NCBI GenBank assembly: GCA_050942995.1
Contig: JBMNOI010000041.1
Location: 1 to 28,902 of the forward strand
Reading direction: 5' to 3'
From: JBMNOI01 sp050942995
Lineage (GTDB): Bacteria; Chloroflexota; Anaerolineae; UBA1429
Length of the DNA stretch: 28,902 nt
The notes beneath the pieces were generated by a model. The model was not told the DNA's origin and did not search any database. It saw nothing but the letters and a program-made list of their open reading frames with translations. The position numbers and the translations under genes are program-made. Shown here in pieces: positions 7,153-15,494 of this stretch. Numbering within the stretch: position 1 is the first letter of the stretch; each line of letters starts with the position of its first letter.

Positions 7153-9165
7153 CTAGAAGCCAAAGAGCGAGATGCCGGCGATGAGGGGCGCAAACACTGT
7201 CGCGCTCAGCGACATCACCGTAATCAGGGTGTTCAGCGAGGGACCGGCGGTATCCTTGAAGGGATCGCCCACCGTATCGCCGACCACAGCGGCCTTGTGC
7301 GCCTCGGTGCCCTTGCCACCATACGCGCCGTCCTCGATATACTTTTTGGCATTGTCCCACAGGCCGCCCGAGTTGGCCATGAACAGGGCAAAGATGATGC
7401 CGGTAATGATCGAGCCGGCCAGGAAGCCACCCAGAGCCTCTTTGCCAAGGATCAGCCCGACGGCGAGGGGCGTAAGCAGGCTCAGCACGGCCGGCAGAAT
7501 CAGCTCCATCAGCGCGCCCTGCGCGGCAATATCGACGCAGCGCGAGCTATCGGGCTTGGCGTTGCCTTCCCTCAGTCCGGGGATCTCTTCGAACTGACGG
7601 CGGATTTCGTTCACCATCACAAAGGCGTTACGGCCCACAGAGATGATGAGCAGCGCCGAGAGGAGAGGCGGCATCATAGCGCCCAGGAACACACCTACGA
7701 GTACGGTGGGCGAGCGCAGATCCAGGCTGTTCAGCCCCACCGACTCGGCATAAGCGGCGAACAGAGCCAGCACCGTCAGTGCGGCGGCGCCGATGGCAAA
7801 GCCCTTGGTGATGGCCTTGGCCGTATTTCCGGCGGCGTCCATGCGGTCGCACACGCGGATCGTTTCTTCGTCTTCCCCACCGGCCTGCGCGCAGCCCTTG
7901 GCGTTATCCACGATGGGACCGTACGCGTCAGAGCTGAGGATCATACCGGTGATGGCCAGCATACCCACCGCGGCGATGGACACGCCATAGGTGCCGGCGA
8001 TGCCGTAATGCTCCGCCAGGAACCAGGATGCGACCATGGCGGCGCAGATACCGAGGATCGAAGGAACGATGCTCAGCAGGCCATATGAAAAGCCGTCCAG
8101 AATAAGGATAGCCGGGCCGGTCTGAGCCGAGCGGGCCGTCTGCTGGACAGCCTTTTGATCGATGTCGGTGAAATGGTCAGAGGTAAAGCCGATGACGATA
8201 CCGGCCAGCAAGCCCGCCAGCGCGGGGAAGAACACGCCCCAGGGGCTGTGTACCTGCATGGCAAAGACGACCGCCAGGGTCATGCCCGCCATCAATATGG
8301 TGGTGACGATGGTGCCCGTGTTCAGCGCGCGACCCGGGTTATCGTTCTCGCCGGTGCGCACGAATATCGTACCGATGAGCGAGGAGAGGATTCCCGCGGC
8401 GCTCAGGACGAGGGGCAGGATGACGTACGTCTCGCCAAACTCGGCGCTGTAGAGCACGTGGCCAAGGATCATCACGGCGACCACACTGGCCACGTACGAG
8501 TCAAAGATGTCGGCGCCCATACCGGCCACGTCACCCACATTATCGCCCACGTTATCGGCGATCACGGCGGGGTTGCGCGGATCGTCCTCTTCAAGGCCGA
8601 ACTCGACCTTGCCCACCAGGTCGGCGCCGATGTCGGCCGTCTTGGTGTAGATGCCGCCACCGGCCTTGGCCAGCAGGGCCAGCGCACTGGCTCCAAAGCT
8701 AAAAGCCAGAACCACTTCGGTATCCCGGAAGATCATGTACAGGCCTGTCATGCCGATGAGGGCAAACCCCACCGTAGCCAGCCCCATTACCGATCCGGCG
8801 TAGAAGGCAATCGGGAAGGCTTTTTGCAGCCCATCACGGGCGGCCCATGCAACGCGCGCATTGGCTCGTGTGGCGATGTACATACCGGCATAAGCGGCTG
8901 CTGCCGCACAGATCGAACCGATCAGATACGCGATGGCACCCTGCCAGCTGATGGCAATGAACATGATGATGGTAAAGATAGCCACCAGCACGCCGAGTAC
9001 CTGGAACAGGCGCTTTAGATACGTTGCGGCGCCGTCCTGGATGGCCCCGGAGAACTCGTTCATCGCGGCGTTGCTACTTTCCTGGGACAGAACCCATCTA
9101 TAAAAGTATGCAGCGACAGCGATGGAGATAACTCCGGAGACAAGAGCAACGATTTCCCAAGCCAT
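7153..9165 (-). CDS. hppA: Membrane-bound proton-translocating pyrophosphatase, K+-independent type
   Basis: This 670-residue integral membrane protein with about 15-16 helices hydrolyses PPi and pumps H+ across the cytoplasmic membrane. The substrate- and Mg-binding motifs are intact: DIGADLVGKVE (Asp178, Asp182, Lys186) and DNVGDNVGDVAG (Asp204-Gly214). The cation-type site reads GNTAKAITKG, with Lys450 and Thr453 where K+-dependent enzymes carry Ala and Gly/Ala. By the established rule this makes it a K+-independent H+ pump, not a Na+ pump. The first residues MAWEIVALVSGVISIAVAAY form the first helix. AGGAGG sits 7 bases before the ATG. It is monocistronic and ends in a strong terminator. 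It would recover energy from PPi made by biosynthesis and by ligases such as the PaaK enzymes nearby, although those release AMP plus PPi only when active. Confidence 0.97.
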   Translation of the reverse strand: MAWEIVALVSGVISIAVAAYFYRWVLSQESSNAAMNEFSGAIQDGAATYLKRLFQVLGVLVAIFTIIMFIAISWQGAIAYLIGSICAAAAAYAGMYIATRANARVAWAARDGLQKAFPIAFYAGSVMGLATVGFALIGMTGLYMIFRDTEVVLAFSFGASALALLAKAGGGIYTKTADIGADLVGKVEFGLEEDDPRNPAVIADNVGDNVGDVAGMGADIFDSYVASVVAVMILGHVLYSAEFGETYVILPLVLSAAGILSSLIGTIFVRTGENDNPGRALNTGTIVTTILMAGMTLAVVFAMQVHSPWGVFFPALAGLLAGIVIGFTSDHFTDIDQKAVQQTARSAQTGPAILILDGFSYGLLSIVPSILGICAAMVASWFLAEHYGIAGTYGVSIAAVGMLAITGMILSSDAYGPIVDNAKGCAQAGGEDEETIRVCDRMDAAGNTAKAITKGFAIGAAALTVLALFAAYAESVGLNSLDLRSPTVLVGVFLGAMMPPLLSALLIISVGRNAFVMVNEIRRQFEEIPGLREGNAKPDSSRCVDIAAQGALMELILPAVLSLLTPLAVGLILGKEALGGFLAGSIITGIIFALFMANSGGLWDNAKKYIEDGAYGGKGTEAHKAAVVGDTVGDPFKDTAGPSLNTLITVMSLSATVFAPLIAGISLFGF

Positions 9166-9589
9166 GTGTTCTGCCTCCTACTAAAGTGGTGGATAAAAAG
9201 TGTATCGTCGTACACATGCCGAACGACCGGCATATGCGCACGATCTCGCCATAATGCACCTGGAGGCAACCGGAACCGTCAACAGCGCCACATTTGCCAG
9301 AGCAACCGCATCCCAGATCGACGAAACTCTCCTCGGGTCATCGGAGGATTGTCAAAGATACAATCACCCTGCCATATCTGCCGTATGTATAGCGGTCACG
9401 CCCGCAACTTTACGGGCCCGGGTTGCACAAAATAAGCATTAACGCCCATACCTCGGCAGTATGCTATCATACGGATATTTCTCCAAAAGTCAAAGCTGTG
9501 GCAGCGTCGGAAAGATGGTCGCAGATCGGGTGCCGATCACTTCTCTTGCAGACGGGATGATCGGCCGTTTTGCGGTTGCTCCAGACCGA
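9166..9589. other. Divergent intergenic region between hppA and the TPR gene
   Basis: No gene is seen. Close to hppA there are two small inverted repeats in tandem: GTGTA/TACAC (9200-9215, 6-base loop) and ATGCCG/CGGCAT (9216-9233, 6-base loop). These would lie in the hppA leader. I could not place a convincing hppA promoter. The remainder holds no recognisable RNA. Confidence 0.4.
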
Positions 9590-9619
9590 TTGACAGGACG
9601 TACCATCTGACGCCATAAT
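9590..9619 (+). promoter_or_regulatory. Promoter for the TPR gene
   Basis: A perfect TTGACA (9590-9595), an 18-base spacer, then CATAAT (9614-9619). The expected start is near 9626, about 53 bases before the ATG at 9679. Confidence 0.65.
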
Positions 9620-9678
9620 AACGCTGAAAAACGCAAATGATATCCCGGGTCTCGTGGCGAAAGAGAAGCGAGGTTGCC

Positions 9679-10698
9679 ATGCCAAAGGGTGCCGTTGAAG
9701 ATACCCGCGTGATCACCGCCTCGGCGCATCTACGCGAGATGCTGCACGAGATCGAAGTCGGCCTGGCCGATCTGCGGGGGCGGCGCGAGGGAGTGCTGGA
9801 TTTGCTGCGGCGGCGTGACGAGATCGAAGCCGAGTTGGCGCGTCTACTCGATCGTGGGGTCGACCTGCGTGCCGAGCGTTCGCGTCTCGAGACGGTCGAT
9901 AATGTGATGCGGCGCCGTGCCCGGGCGATCCTACGTGAGCTGCTGGGCACGGGGGGGCTGCCCGCCGCCCGGCGCGAACAGGACCCGCCTTCCGAGCATT
10001 GGTGGTGGTATCTGGACCGCTATGTGGCCGGATCCGTTCAGCAGCGGGCTATCCGTATCGGCGCGGTGCTGGTGGGGGCGCTGCTGTTGCTGGTGCTGGT
10101 GAATACTGTGATGCATCGCTTCTTCGGGGTGAGCCCGGAGGAGCGCGAGGCGCATGCGCTCGTCTCTCAAGCGGAACAACACCTTTTGCACGGCGAGTAT
10201 GATGAGGCGCTGTCTTTTTATCAGAGCGCTGTTGAGGCGGTTCCCGACCTGGTCGAGCCGCGCATAAGAATGGGCGTGCTCTATGAGGTACAGGGGCGAT
10301 TTGCCGAGGCGCAGGAATCGCTGCGCCTCGTCCGCGAGATCGCCGAGGATGACGCGGCCTATTACGTTCTGCTGGCCCGCGCCTACGAGATGGTGGGCCT
10401 CCTCGAACCGGCTCTGGCCGCCGCAGATCAGGCTGTGGCGCTATCTCCCGATTCGGCCGAAGCCTATCTGACGCGGGGTAGCATTCATGAGGGAGCCGAT
10501 CATTATGAGGAGGCGATAGATGACTTTGAACGTGCTGCGACTCTGGCCGATGCCCAGGGACAGAACGGCCTCTATGTTCTGGCGCGCACGCGCCTGGGCA
10601 TGCTGATGCAGCGTGGCCCCTCGCCGTTCGAGACGGCGCCCGAAGGAGAGTCCCGGGCTCCCAATCTCTCGTACCGGCGCCGGGCTATGCGCTCTTGA
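9679..10698 (+). CDS. Membrane-anchored coiled-coil/TPR-repeat protein
   Basis: This 339-residue protein begins with a charged, Leu-heptad helical region at about residues 16-90 that should form a coiled coil. A single transmembrane helix follows at about 124-145 (IGAVLVGALLLLVLV). Tetratricopeptide repeats fill about 155-310 (HGEYDEALSFYQSAVEAVP, QGRFAEAQESL, YEEAIDDFERA). A basic cluster before the helix suggests N-terminus inside and TPR domain outside, which is inference. TPRs mediate protein contacts and there is no catalytic motif. The ATG at 9679 is preferred over an in-frame ATG at 9637 because MPKGAVEDTR follows a GCGAGG purine stretch with normal spacing. Its last 14 bases overlap the end of the convergent ACT gene. 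Confidence 0.82.
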   Translation: MPKGAVEDTRVITASAHLREMLHEIEVGLADLRGRREGVLDLLRRRDEIEAELARLLDRGVDLRAERSRLETVDNVMRRRARAILRELLGTGGLPAARREQDPPSEHWWWYLDRYVAGSVQQRAIRIGAVLVGALLLLVLVNTVMHRFFGVSPEEREAHALVSQAEQHLLHGEYDEALSFYQSAVEAVPDLVEPRIRMGVLYEVQGRFAEAQESLRLVREIAEDDAAYYVLLARAYEMVGLLEPALAAADQAVALSPDSAEAYLTRGSIHEGADHYEEAIDDFERAATLADAQGQNGLYVLARTRLGMLMQRGPSPFETAPEGESRAPNLSYRRRAMRS

Positions 10699-11092
10699 GA
10701 TCGGCCAGCACCTCTTGTCCCCGCTCGACATCATCGACCTTGAGGATGATGCGCGCTTCGCCGGAGCAGGTGCCGCTGTAGGCGTAACTGTATTCGATGT
10801 TTATCCCGGCAGCGGCCAGCGGCTTGAGCACGCGCTCGACAAAGGCCCCCGGCTCGTCGGGCACCAGCACCTGGAGCACGGTCGTGCTGGAGCAGGTCAT
10901 GCGGGCATCGCGCATGACCTCCAGAGCGCGCTGCGGGTCGTCGACCAGCAGGTGCACGATGCCGAAATCCGACGCATCGACGATATTGTGCGCGATGAGA
11001 TTGATACGGGCATCGGCCAGCACGTTCAGCAGATAGAGCAGCCTACCCGGTCGATTCTCCAAAAAGGCCGATACCTGCGTGGTCTTGATCAT
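10685..11092 (-). CDS. Double-ACT-domain protein (amino-acid-binding regulator)
   Basis: This 135-residue cytoplasmic protein has two ACT domains in tandem, about residues 1-68 (TTQVSAFLENRPGRLLYLLN) and 69-135 (TVLQVLVPDEPGAFVERVLK). ACT domains bind amino acids or similar small ligands at dimer interfaces; the Arg-Pro-Gly-Arg and Glu-Pro-Gly-Ala turns are the usual ligand-loop positions. There is no fused enzyme, so it is probably a free-standing sensor or a subunit that modulates another protein. AAAGGGGG precedes the ATG by four bases. It is the last gene of the liv-paaK-paaK unit, 68 bases after the second ligase. Small ACT proteins beside phenylacetate-CoA ligases recur in anaerobes, which supports a role tied to aryl-CoA formation. 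The ligand is not known. Confidence 0.88.
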   Translation of the reverse strand: MIKTTQVSAFLENRPGRLLYLLNVLADARINLIAHNIVDASDFGIVHLLVDDPQRALEVMRDARMTCSSTTVLQVLVPDEPGAFVERVLKPLAAAGINIEYSYAYSGTCSGEARIILKVDDVERGQEVLADLKSA

Positions 11093-11160
11093 CTTGCCCC
11101 CTTTCGATATCTGCTCCGTTGTTTTCTGGTGCGAACCATGGTGCGCTAAGCGTTCTCGCC

Positions 11161-12471
11161 TCAGTGATCGTACACTTCGCGGCGGTCGATGATTCGCCTG
11201 GATTTGCCCATGCTGCGCTCGATGCGGTGTGGCTCCACCAGGCGAATGCGCGTGTGGATACCCAGCATCTCGGCCATCTCGAACTCGGCCTTTTGCTGGA
11301 GCCGGCGCAAGCGGCCGATATCATCGGAGAATATATCCTCCGACACCTCGACCCAGATCTCGAGGTCGTCCATGGCGCCTCGTTCGCGATCGACGATGAT
11401 GAGGTAATGCGGCTGCACGCCTTCTACCTGCAAAAGCACCGTCTCAATCTGTGAGGGGAATACGTTGACGCCGCGTACGATGAGCATGTCGTCGGTACGA
11501 CCGCTGACGCGTTCCATCCGGATGAAGGTGCGCCCACAGGCGCAGGGCGTCGGGTCCAGCCGGGTGATGTCACCGGTGCGGTAGCGGATGATCGGCAACG
11601 CCTCTTTGGTCAGCGTGGTGACGACCAGTTCGCCGTACTCGCCATACGGCAACGGCTCCCCCGTCTCGGGATGGATGATCTCGGCCAGAAAATGGTCTTC
11701 GTTGATATGCAGGCCGGTATGACAGGTACACTCGCCGGCCACGCCGGGGCCCATGATCTCGCTCATGCCGTAAGTGTCGATAGACTCGACGCCCAGACGG
11801 TTCTGGATTTCGCGGCGCATCCCCTCGGACCAGGGCTCGGCGCCGTGGATGCCCACGCGCAGGTGGGTCTGACGCAGATCTACGCCGATCTCTTCGGCCT
11901 GCTCGTCCATAAAGATAGCATAGGACGGTGTACAACAGAACACGGTGGTTTCAAAATCCTGAATGAGCATGATCTGGCGACGGGTGTTTCCCGTCGACAT
12001 GGGCACTACCGCAGCCCCCAGAAATTCGCTGCCATAGTGCCAGCCCAACCCGCCGGTAAACAGGCCGTATCCCATGGCGATCTGTACGGTGTCATCGCTC
12101 GTAATGCCCGCCGCCGCCAGATTGCGGGCGCACACCTCTCGCCATATATCCAGGTCGTCTCGAGTATAGGCGACGACGGTGGGCTTGCCGGTGGTTCCGC
12201 TGGAGGCATGGATGCGCGAAAGTTTGTTGCGAGGCACGGCCAGCAGGCCGAAGGGATAGTTGTCGTGAAAGTCGCTTTTGCGCGTAAAGGGTAGGTGGGC
12301 CAGGTCGTCCGGCGAGCGGATGTCGGCCGGCCGAATATTGCGGGCACGAAATGCCTGCCGGTAAAAGGGTACGTTCTCGTATACCCTCTCTAGCTGGCGC
12401 CGAAGCAGGTCGAGTTGCAGCGCCTCCAGGTCGGATCTCGACATGGTTTCGCGCTCTCTGTTCCAGATCAT
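11161..12471 (-). CDS. paaK: Phenylacetate-CoA ligase (second of two tandem copies)
   Basis: This 436-residue AMP-forming acyl-CoA synthetase activates an aryl-acetate with ATP and CoA to give the CoA thioester, AMP and PPi. The P-loop-like SSGTTGKP is at residues 90-97, the aromatic-substrate region is YGLFTGGLGWHYG, the hinge motif is RTDDMLIVRGVNVFP, and the C-terminal catalytic-lysine motif is SMGKSRR. The length is normal for PaaK (about 430-440). The chosen ATG gives MIWNRE, matching the MVWNRQ of its neighbour, with GGAGG 10 bases upstream; a longer in-frame start would run into the preceding gene. It is close in sequence throughout to the copy at 12542-13864, so the pair arose by duplication. 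The substrate may be phenylacetate, indoleacetate or 4-hydroxyphenylacetate. The family is certain, exact specificity is not. Confidence 0.93.
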   Translation of the reverse strand: MIWNRERETMSRSDLEALQLDLLRRQLERVYENVPFYRQAFRARNIRPADIRSPDDLAHLPFTRKSDFHDNYPFGLLAVPRNKLSRIHASSGTTGKPTVVAYTRDDLDIWREVCARNLAAAGITSDDTVQIAMGYGLFTGGLGWHYGSEFLGAAVVPMSTGNTRRQIMLIQDFETTVFCCTPSYAIFMDEQAEEIGVDLRQTHLRVGIHGAEPWSEGMRREIQNRLGVESIDTYGMSEIMGPGVAGECTCHTGLHINEDHFLAEIIHPETGEPLPYGEYGELVVTTLTKEALPIIRYRTGDITRLDPTPCACGRTFIRMERVSGRTDDMLIVRGVNVFPSQIETVLLQVEGVQPHYLIIVDRERGAMDDLEIWVEVSEDIFSDDIGRLRRLQQKAEFEMAEMLGIHTRIRLVEPHRIERSMGKSRRIIDRREVYDH

Positions 12472-12541
12472 AGCTGATGTTCCTCCGTCTGTCCTTTTAT
12501 CCGTGATGCCCGCCGATGTCGGCTCCGAAGCAGGCTTGTAT

Positions 12542-13864
12542 TTACTGTGAATTCTGTTCTCGATATACATCACGCCGGTCGAGGACCCGCCTGGCTTTAC
12601 CCGTGCTGCGCTCGATGCGGTGCGGCTCGACCAGGCGTACTTGAGCCGAGATTCCCAACGTCTCCTGAATCTCGAGTTCGGCGCGACGCTGCAGATCGGC
12701 CAGCGTGCCCAGCGCGTCGGAAAAGAGGCCCTCTGACACCTCGACCCAGATCTCGATGGTATCCATGGCGCCGTCCTCGCGATCGACGATGATGAGATAG
12801 TGCGGTTGCACGCCCCTGATCCTGAGCAATACCTCCTCGATCTGTGAGGGGAACACGTTCACGCCGCGCACGATGATCATGTCATCGGTGCGACCGCTGA
12901 TCTTGGACATGCGCACGCTGGTACGCCCGCAGGCGCAAGGTTCGACATCGAGCCGGGCGATGTCGCCGGTGCGATAGCGGATGACCGGTAGAGCCTCTTT
13001 GGTCAGGGTGGTGAACGTCAGCTCGCCGACCTCGCCATAAGGCAACGGCTTCCCCGTCTCGGGATCGATGATCTCGGGCAAAAAGTGATCCTCGGCGATG
13101 TGCAGGCCACACTTGTGGGTGCATTCGGCCGATACGCCCGGCCCGATGATCTCGCTCAGGCCATAGATATCCAGAGCGGTGATGCCCATACGCGCCTCGA
13201 TCTCCTGGCGCATGCCGTCGGACCAGGGCTCTGCCCCGAAAAAGCCCACGCGAAGATGCATATTTTTCCAGTCAATGCCCATCTCCTGGGCGGCCTCGGC
13301 CAGAAAGATGGCATAAGAGGGGGTGCAACAGAGCGCTGTGGCGCCGAAATCCTGCATGAGCATGAGCTGGCGCGAGGTGTTGCCGCCGGACATGGGCACA
13401 ACCATAGCGCCCAGGCGTTCGGCGCCATAGTGCAGGCCCAACCCGCCGGTGAACAGGCCATAGCCGTAGGCATTGTGCACTACATCGCGCCGGGTGACGC
13501 CGCCACAGCCCAAGGTGCGCGCCATGACTTCGGCCCAGACGGCGATGTCGTTGGCCGTATAGGCGACGACGGTGGGTTTGCCGGTGGTGCCGCTGGAGCC
13601 GTGCACACGCACTACATCATCTGTCGGAACGGCCAGTAGTCCAAAGGGGTACTGGTCGCGAAAGTCGCTTTTACGGGTAAAGGGCAGGTGGGCCATGTCG
13701 TCCAGTGAGCGCACATCCTGCGGTGTAATGCCCGCCTGGCGAAACGCCTCACGATAAAAGGGCACGGCCTCGTAAACTCGCGCCACCTGCTTTTGCAGGC
13801 GTTCGAGCTGGATGGCCTCCAGTTCGTGACGAGGCGCACATTCCATCTGCCGATTCCAAACCAT
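12542..13864 (-). CDS. paaK: Phenylacetate-CoA ligase (first of two tandem copies)
   Basis: This 440-residue AMP-forming ligase catalyses the same reaction type as its downstream paralogue. The ATP-binding SSGTTGKP is at residues 90-97, GLFTGGLGLHYG lies in the substrate/adenylate region, the hinge is RTDDMIIVRGVNVFP and the terminal lysine motif is STGKARR. All are intact. GGGAGGGG lies three bases from the ATG, and MVWNRQ is a typical PaaK beginning. It starts 92 bases after the livF stop on the same strand, with no terminator or convincing promoter between, so it is likely transcribed with the transporter genes. Differences from copy two are spread along the N-terminal half (for example CGGVTRRDVVHNAYG against AAGITSDDTVQIAMG), which may reflect different aromatic substrates. 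Confidence 0.93.
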   Translation of the reverse strand: MVWNRQMECAPRHELEAIQLERLQKQVARVYEAVPFYREAFRQAGITPQDVRSLDDMAHLPFTRKSDFRDQYPFGLLAVPTDDVVRVHGSSGTTGKPTVVAYTANDIAVWAEVMARTLGCGGVTRRDVVHNAYGYGLFTGGLGLHYGAERLGAMVVPMSGGNTSRQLMLMQDFGATALCCTPSYAIFLAEAAQEMGIDWKNMHLRVGFFGAEPWSDGMRQEIEARMGITALDIYGLSEIIGPGVSAECTHKCGLHIAEDHFLPEIIDPETGKPLPYGEVGELTFTTLTKEALPVIRYRTGDIARLDVEPCACGRTSVRMSKISGRTDDMIIVRGVNVFPSQIEEVLLRIRGVQPHYLIIVDREDGAMDTIEIWVEVSEGLFSDALGTLADLQRRAELEIQETLGISAQVRLVEPHRIERSTGKARRVLDRRDVYREQNSQ

Positions 13865-13956
13865 TGTCCCCTCCCGGAATTTCGTAATTGCTATCATTTT
13901 GTTTTGTGGAGGGCTGTATGACCGCTCTCACAGAACATTCAATAGATCGGTTGCGC

Positions 13957-14706
13957 TCAGGCCATGCCCAGGTAGGCGCGCCGCATGCGCTCAGAAGAAA
14001 GCAGCTCGCGAGAGCTTCCCTCGGCCACAATGCGGCCCGTCTCGATGACATATCCCCGATCGGCCACCCGCAAGGCGGCATGGGCGTCCTGCTCGATCAG
14101 CAGAACGGTGAGCCCCTGATCGCGCAGCGTGACGAGCAACTGCAGGATCTCGCGCACCAGATTGGGCGCCAGGCCGATCGAGGGCTCATCCAGTAACAGC
14201 AATCGGGGCTGTGTCATAAGTGCCCGACCGATGGCCAGCATCTGCTGCTCTCCACCGCTCAGGCTACCGGCTATCTGTTGCCGGCGCTCTTGCAGCCGCG
14301 GAAACAGGCTGTAGACATATTCCATGCGACGGCGCACGGCCGGCGTGCCTGCCAGGCGGTTCAGCGGACCTATCAACGCCGCCAGGCTGCGATGATGGAT
14401 AAAATCACCCACCAGCAGATTGTCGCGGACCGTCATGGGCGATAGGATCTGTCGCCCCTCCGGCACCAGAGCGATGCCGGTCCGGGCGATCTGATGCGCG
14501 GGCTGATTCTGGATGGGCGCGCCGTCCCAGCGGATTTCGCCCTGCGAGCAAGGATAAAGGCCGGCTATGGCATTGAGCAGACTGCTTTTACCGGCTCCGT
14601 TTGCGCCCAACAGAGTGACGATCTCGCCCGGTTGTACCGTGAGTGATGCCTCTCGGACGGCCTGTACGTGGCCATAATGTACGCTGACGGCGTCGATTTC
14701 GAGCAT
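13957..14706 (-). CDS. livF: Branched-chain-amino-acid-type ABC transporter ATPase LivF
   Basis: This 249-residue ATP-binding subunit on the cytoplasmic face works with LivG to drive import. Walker A GANGAGKS is at residues 34-41, the signature LSGGEQQ at 149-155 and Walker B LLLLDEP at 169-175, with the usual LivF start MLEIDAVSVHYG. Its ATG overlaps the livG TAA (TAATG), so translation is coupled. It is the last transporter gene; the paaK ligases follow 92 bases later on the same strand. The substrate class is uncertain. The family transports branched-chain and other amino acids, amides, urea or aromatic acids, and the ligase context favours an aromatic compound or aromatic amino acid. Confidence 0.95.
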   Translation of the reverse strand: MLEIDAVSVHYGHVQAVREASLTVQPGEIVTLLGANGAGKSSLLNAIAGLYPCSQGEIRWDGAPIQNQPAHQIARTGIALVPEGRQILSPMTVRDNLLVGDFIHHRSLAALIGPLNRLAGTPAVRRRMEYVYSLFPRLQERRQQIAGSLSGGEQQMLAIGRALMTQPRLLLLDEPSIGLAPNLVREILQLLVTLRDQGLTVLLIEQDAHAALRVADRGYVIETGRIVAEGSSRELLSSERMRRAYLGMA

Positions 14707-15485
14707 TATTCCTCGTCTGTCCCCAGATATGCGGCGATGACGTCGCGGTTGCGGCGTATTTCCTCAGGGCGTCCCTGGGCCAGTCTGCGGCCCTGATCCA
14801 GCACGACCACCCAATCGGCCAGACGCATGACCACCTCCATGTCGTGCTCGACCAGCACGACCGTCACCCCCATCTGCCGGATGCGCTGGATCAACTCGAT
14901 CAGATCGTTCTTTTCCATGCGGTTGAGGCCCGCGGCCGGCTCGTCGAACAGGAGCGCCGTCGGGTTACAGGCCAGGGCGCGGGCGATGGCCAGCAGGCGT
15001 TGCTGCCCAAAGGGCAGGCTGCCGGCCGCCTGTTCGGCGCGGGTACCCAATCCCACCAGATTGAGGTAGTGCAGGGCATCCAGCAATACATCTTCCTCTT
15101 CGCGCCGCTCGCGGGGCAGGCGCAAGGCGGCATCGAGCACGCCGGCCTGGCCGCGCGGGTGACAGCCCACCATCACGTTCTCCAGCACCGTCATCTCCTG
15201 AAAGACGAATGCCTGCTGAAAGGTGCGCGAGATGCCCAGACGCACACGTTCGTGGGTGGGACGGCCGTTCAGGAGCTTGCCGCGAAAGCGAACCTGTCCG
15301 GCGGTGGGGGGCAATGTGCCGGCCACTATGTTCAACAGTGTGGTTTTGCCGGCGCCGTTGGGGCCGATAAGGGCCAGGATTTGCCCCTCTCGCACGCGGA
15401 GCGAAACACCGTCCAGCGCAGTAACGCCGCCAAAGTGGCGAGAGATGCGGTCGATTTCGAGGATGGTGGGGCGTTCGATCTCCAT
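14706..15485 (-). CDS. livG: Branched-chain-amino-acid-type ABC transporter ATPase LivG
   Basis: This 259-residue ATPase pairs with LivF. Walker A GPNGAGKT is at residues 41-48, Walker B ALLFDEP at 177-183, and the signature is the LivG-type LPFGQQR at 157-163 in place of LSGGQ, which is normal for LivG. A short additional N-terminal stretch MEIERPT precedes ILEIDRISRHFGG. AGGAGG lies four bases from the ATG, within the nine-base gap after livM. It overlaps livF by one base. Confidence 0.95.
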   Translation of the reverse strand: MEIERPTILEIDRISRHFGGVTALDGVSLRVREGQILALIGPNGAGKTTLLNIVAGTLPPTAGQVRFRGKLLNGRPTHERVRLGISRTFQQAFVFQEMTVLENVMVGCHPRGQAGVLDAALRLPRERREEEDVLLDALHYLNLVGLGTRAEQAAGSLPFGQQRLLAIARALACNPTALLFDEPAAGLNRMEKNDLIELIQRIRQMGVTVVLVEHDMEVVMRLADWVVVLDQGRRLAQGRPEEIRRNRDVIAAYLGTDEE

Positions 15486-15494
15486 ACGCTCCTC

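Noticed and set aside
7087..9018. Long open frames on the plus strand (up to 333 residues) across hppA
   Set aside because: They are antisense to a clearly conserved membrane pyrophosphatase. Their translations are rich in Gly, His, Gln and Arg with no domain, as expected from the GC-rich third positions of the real gene.
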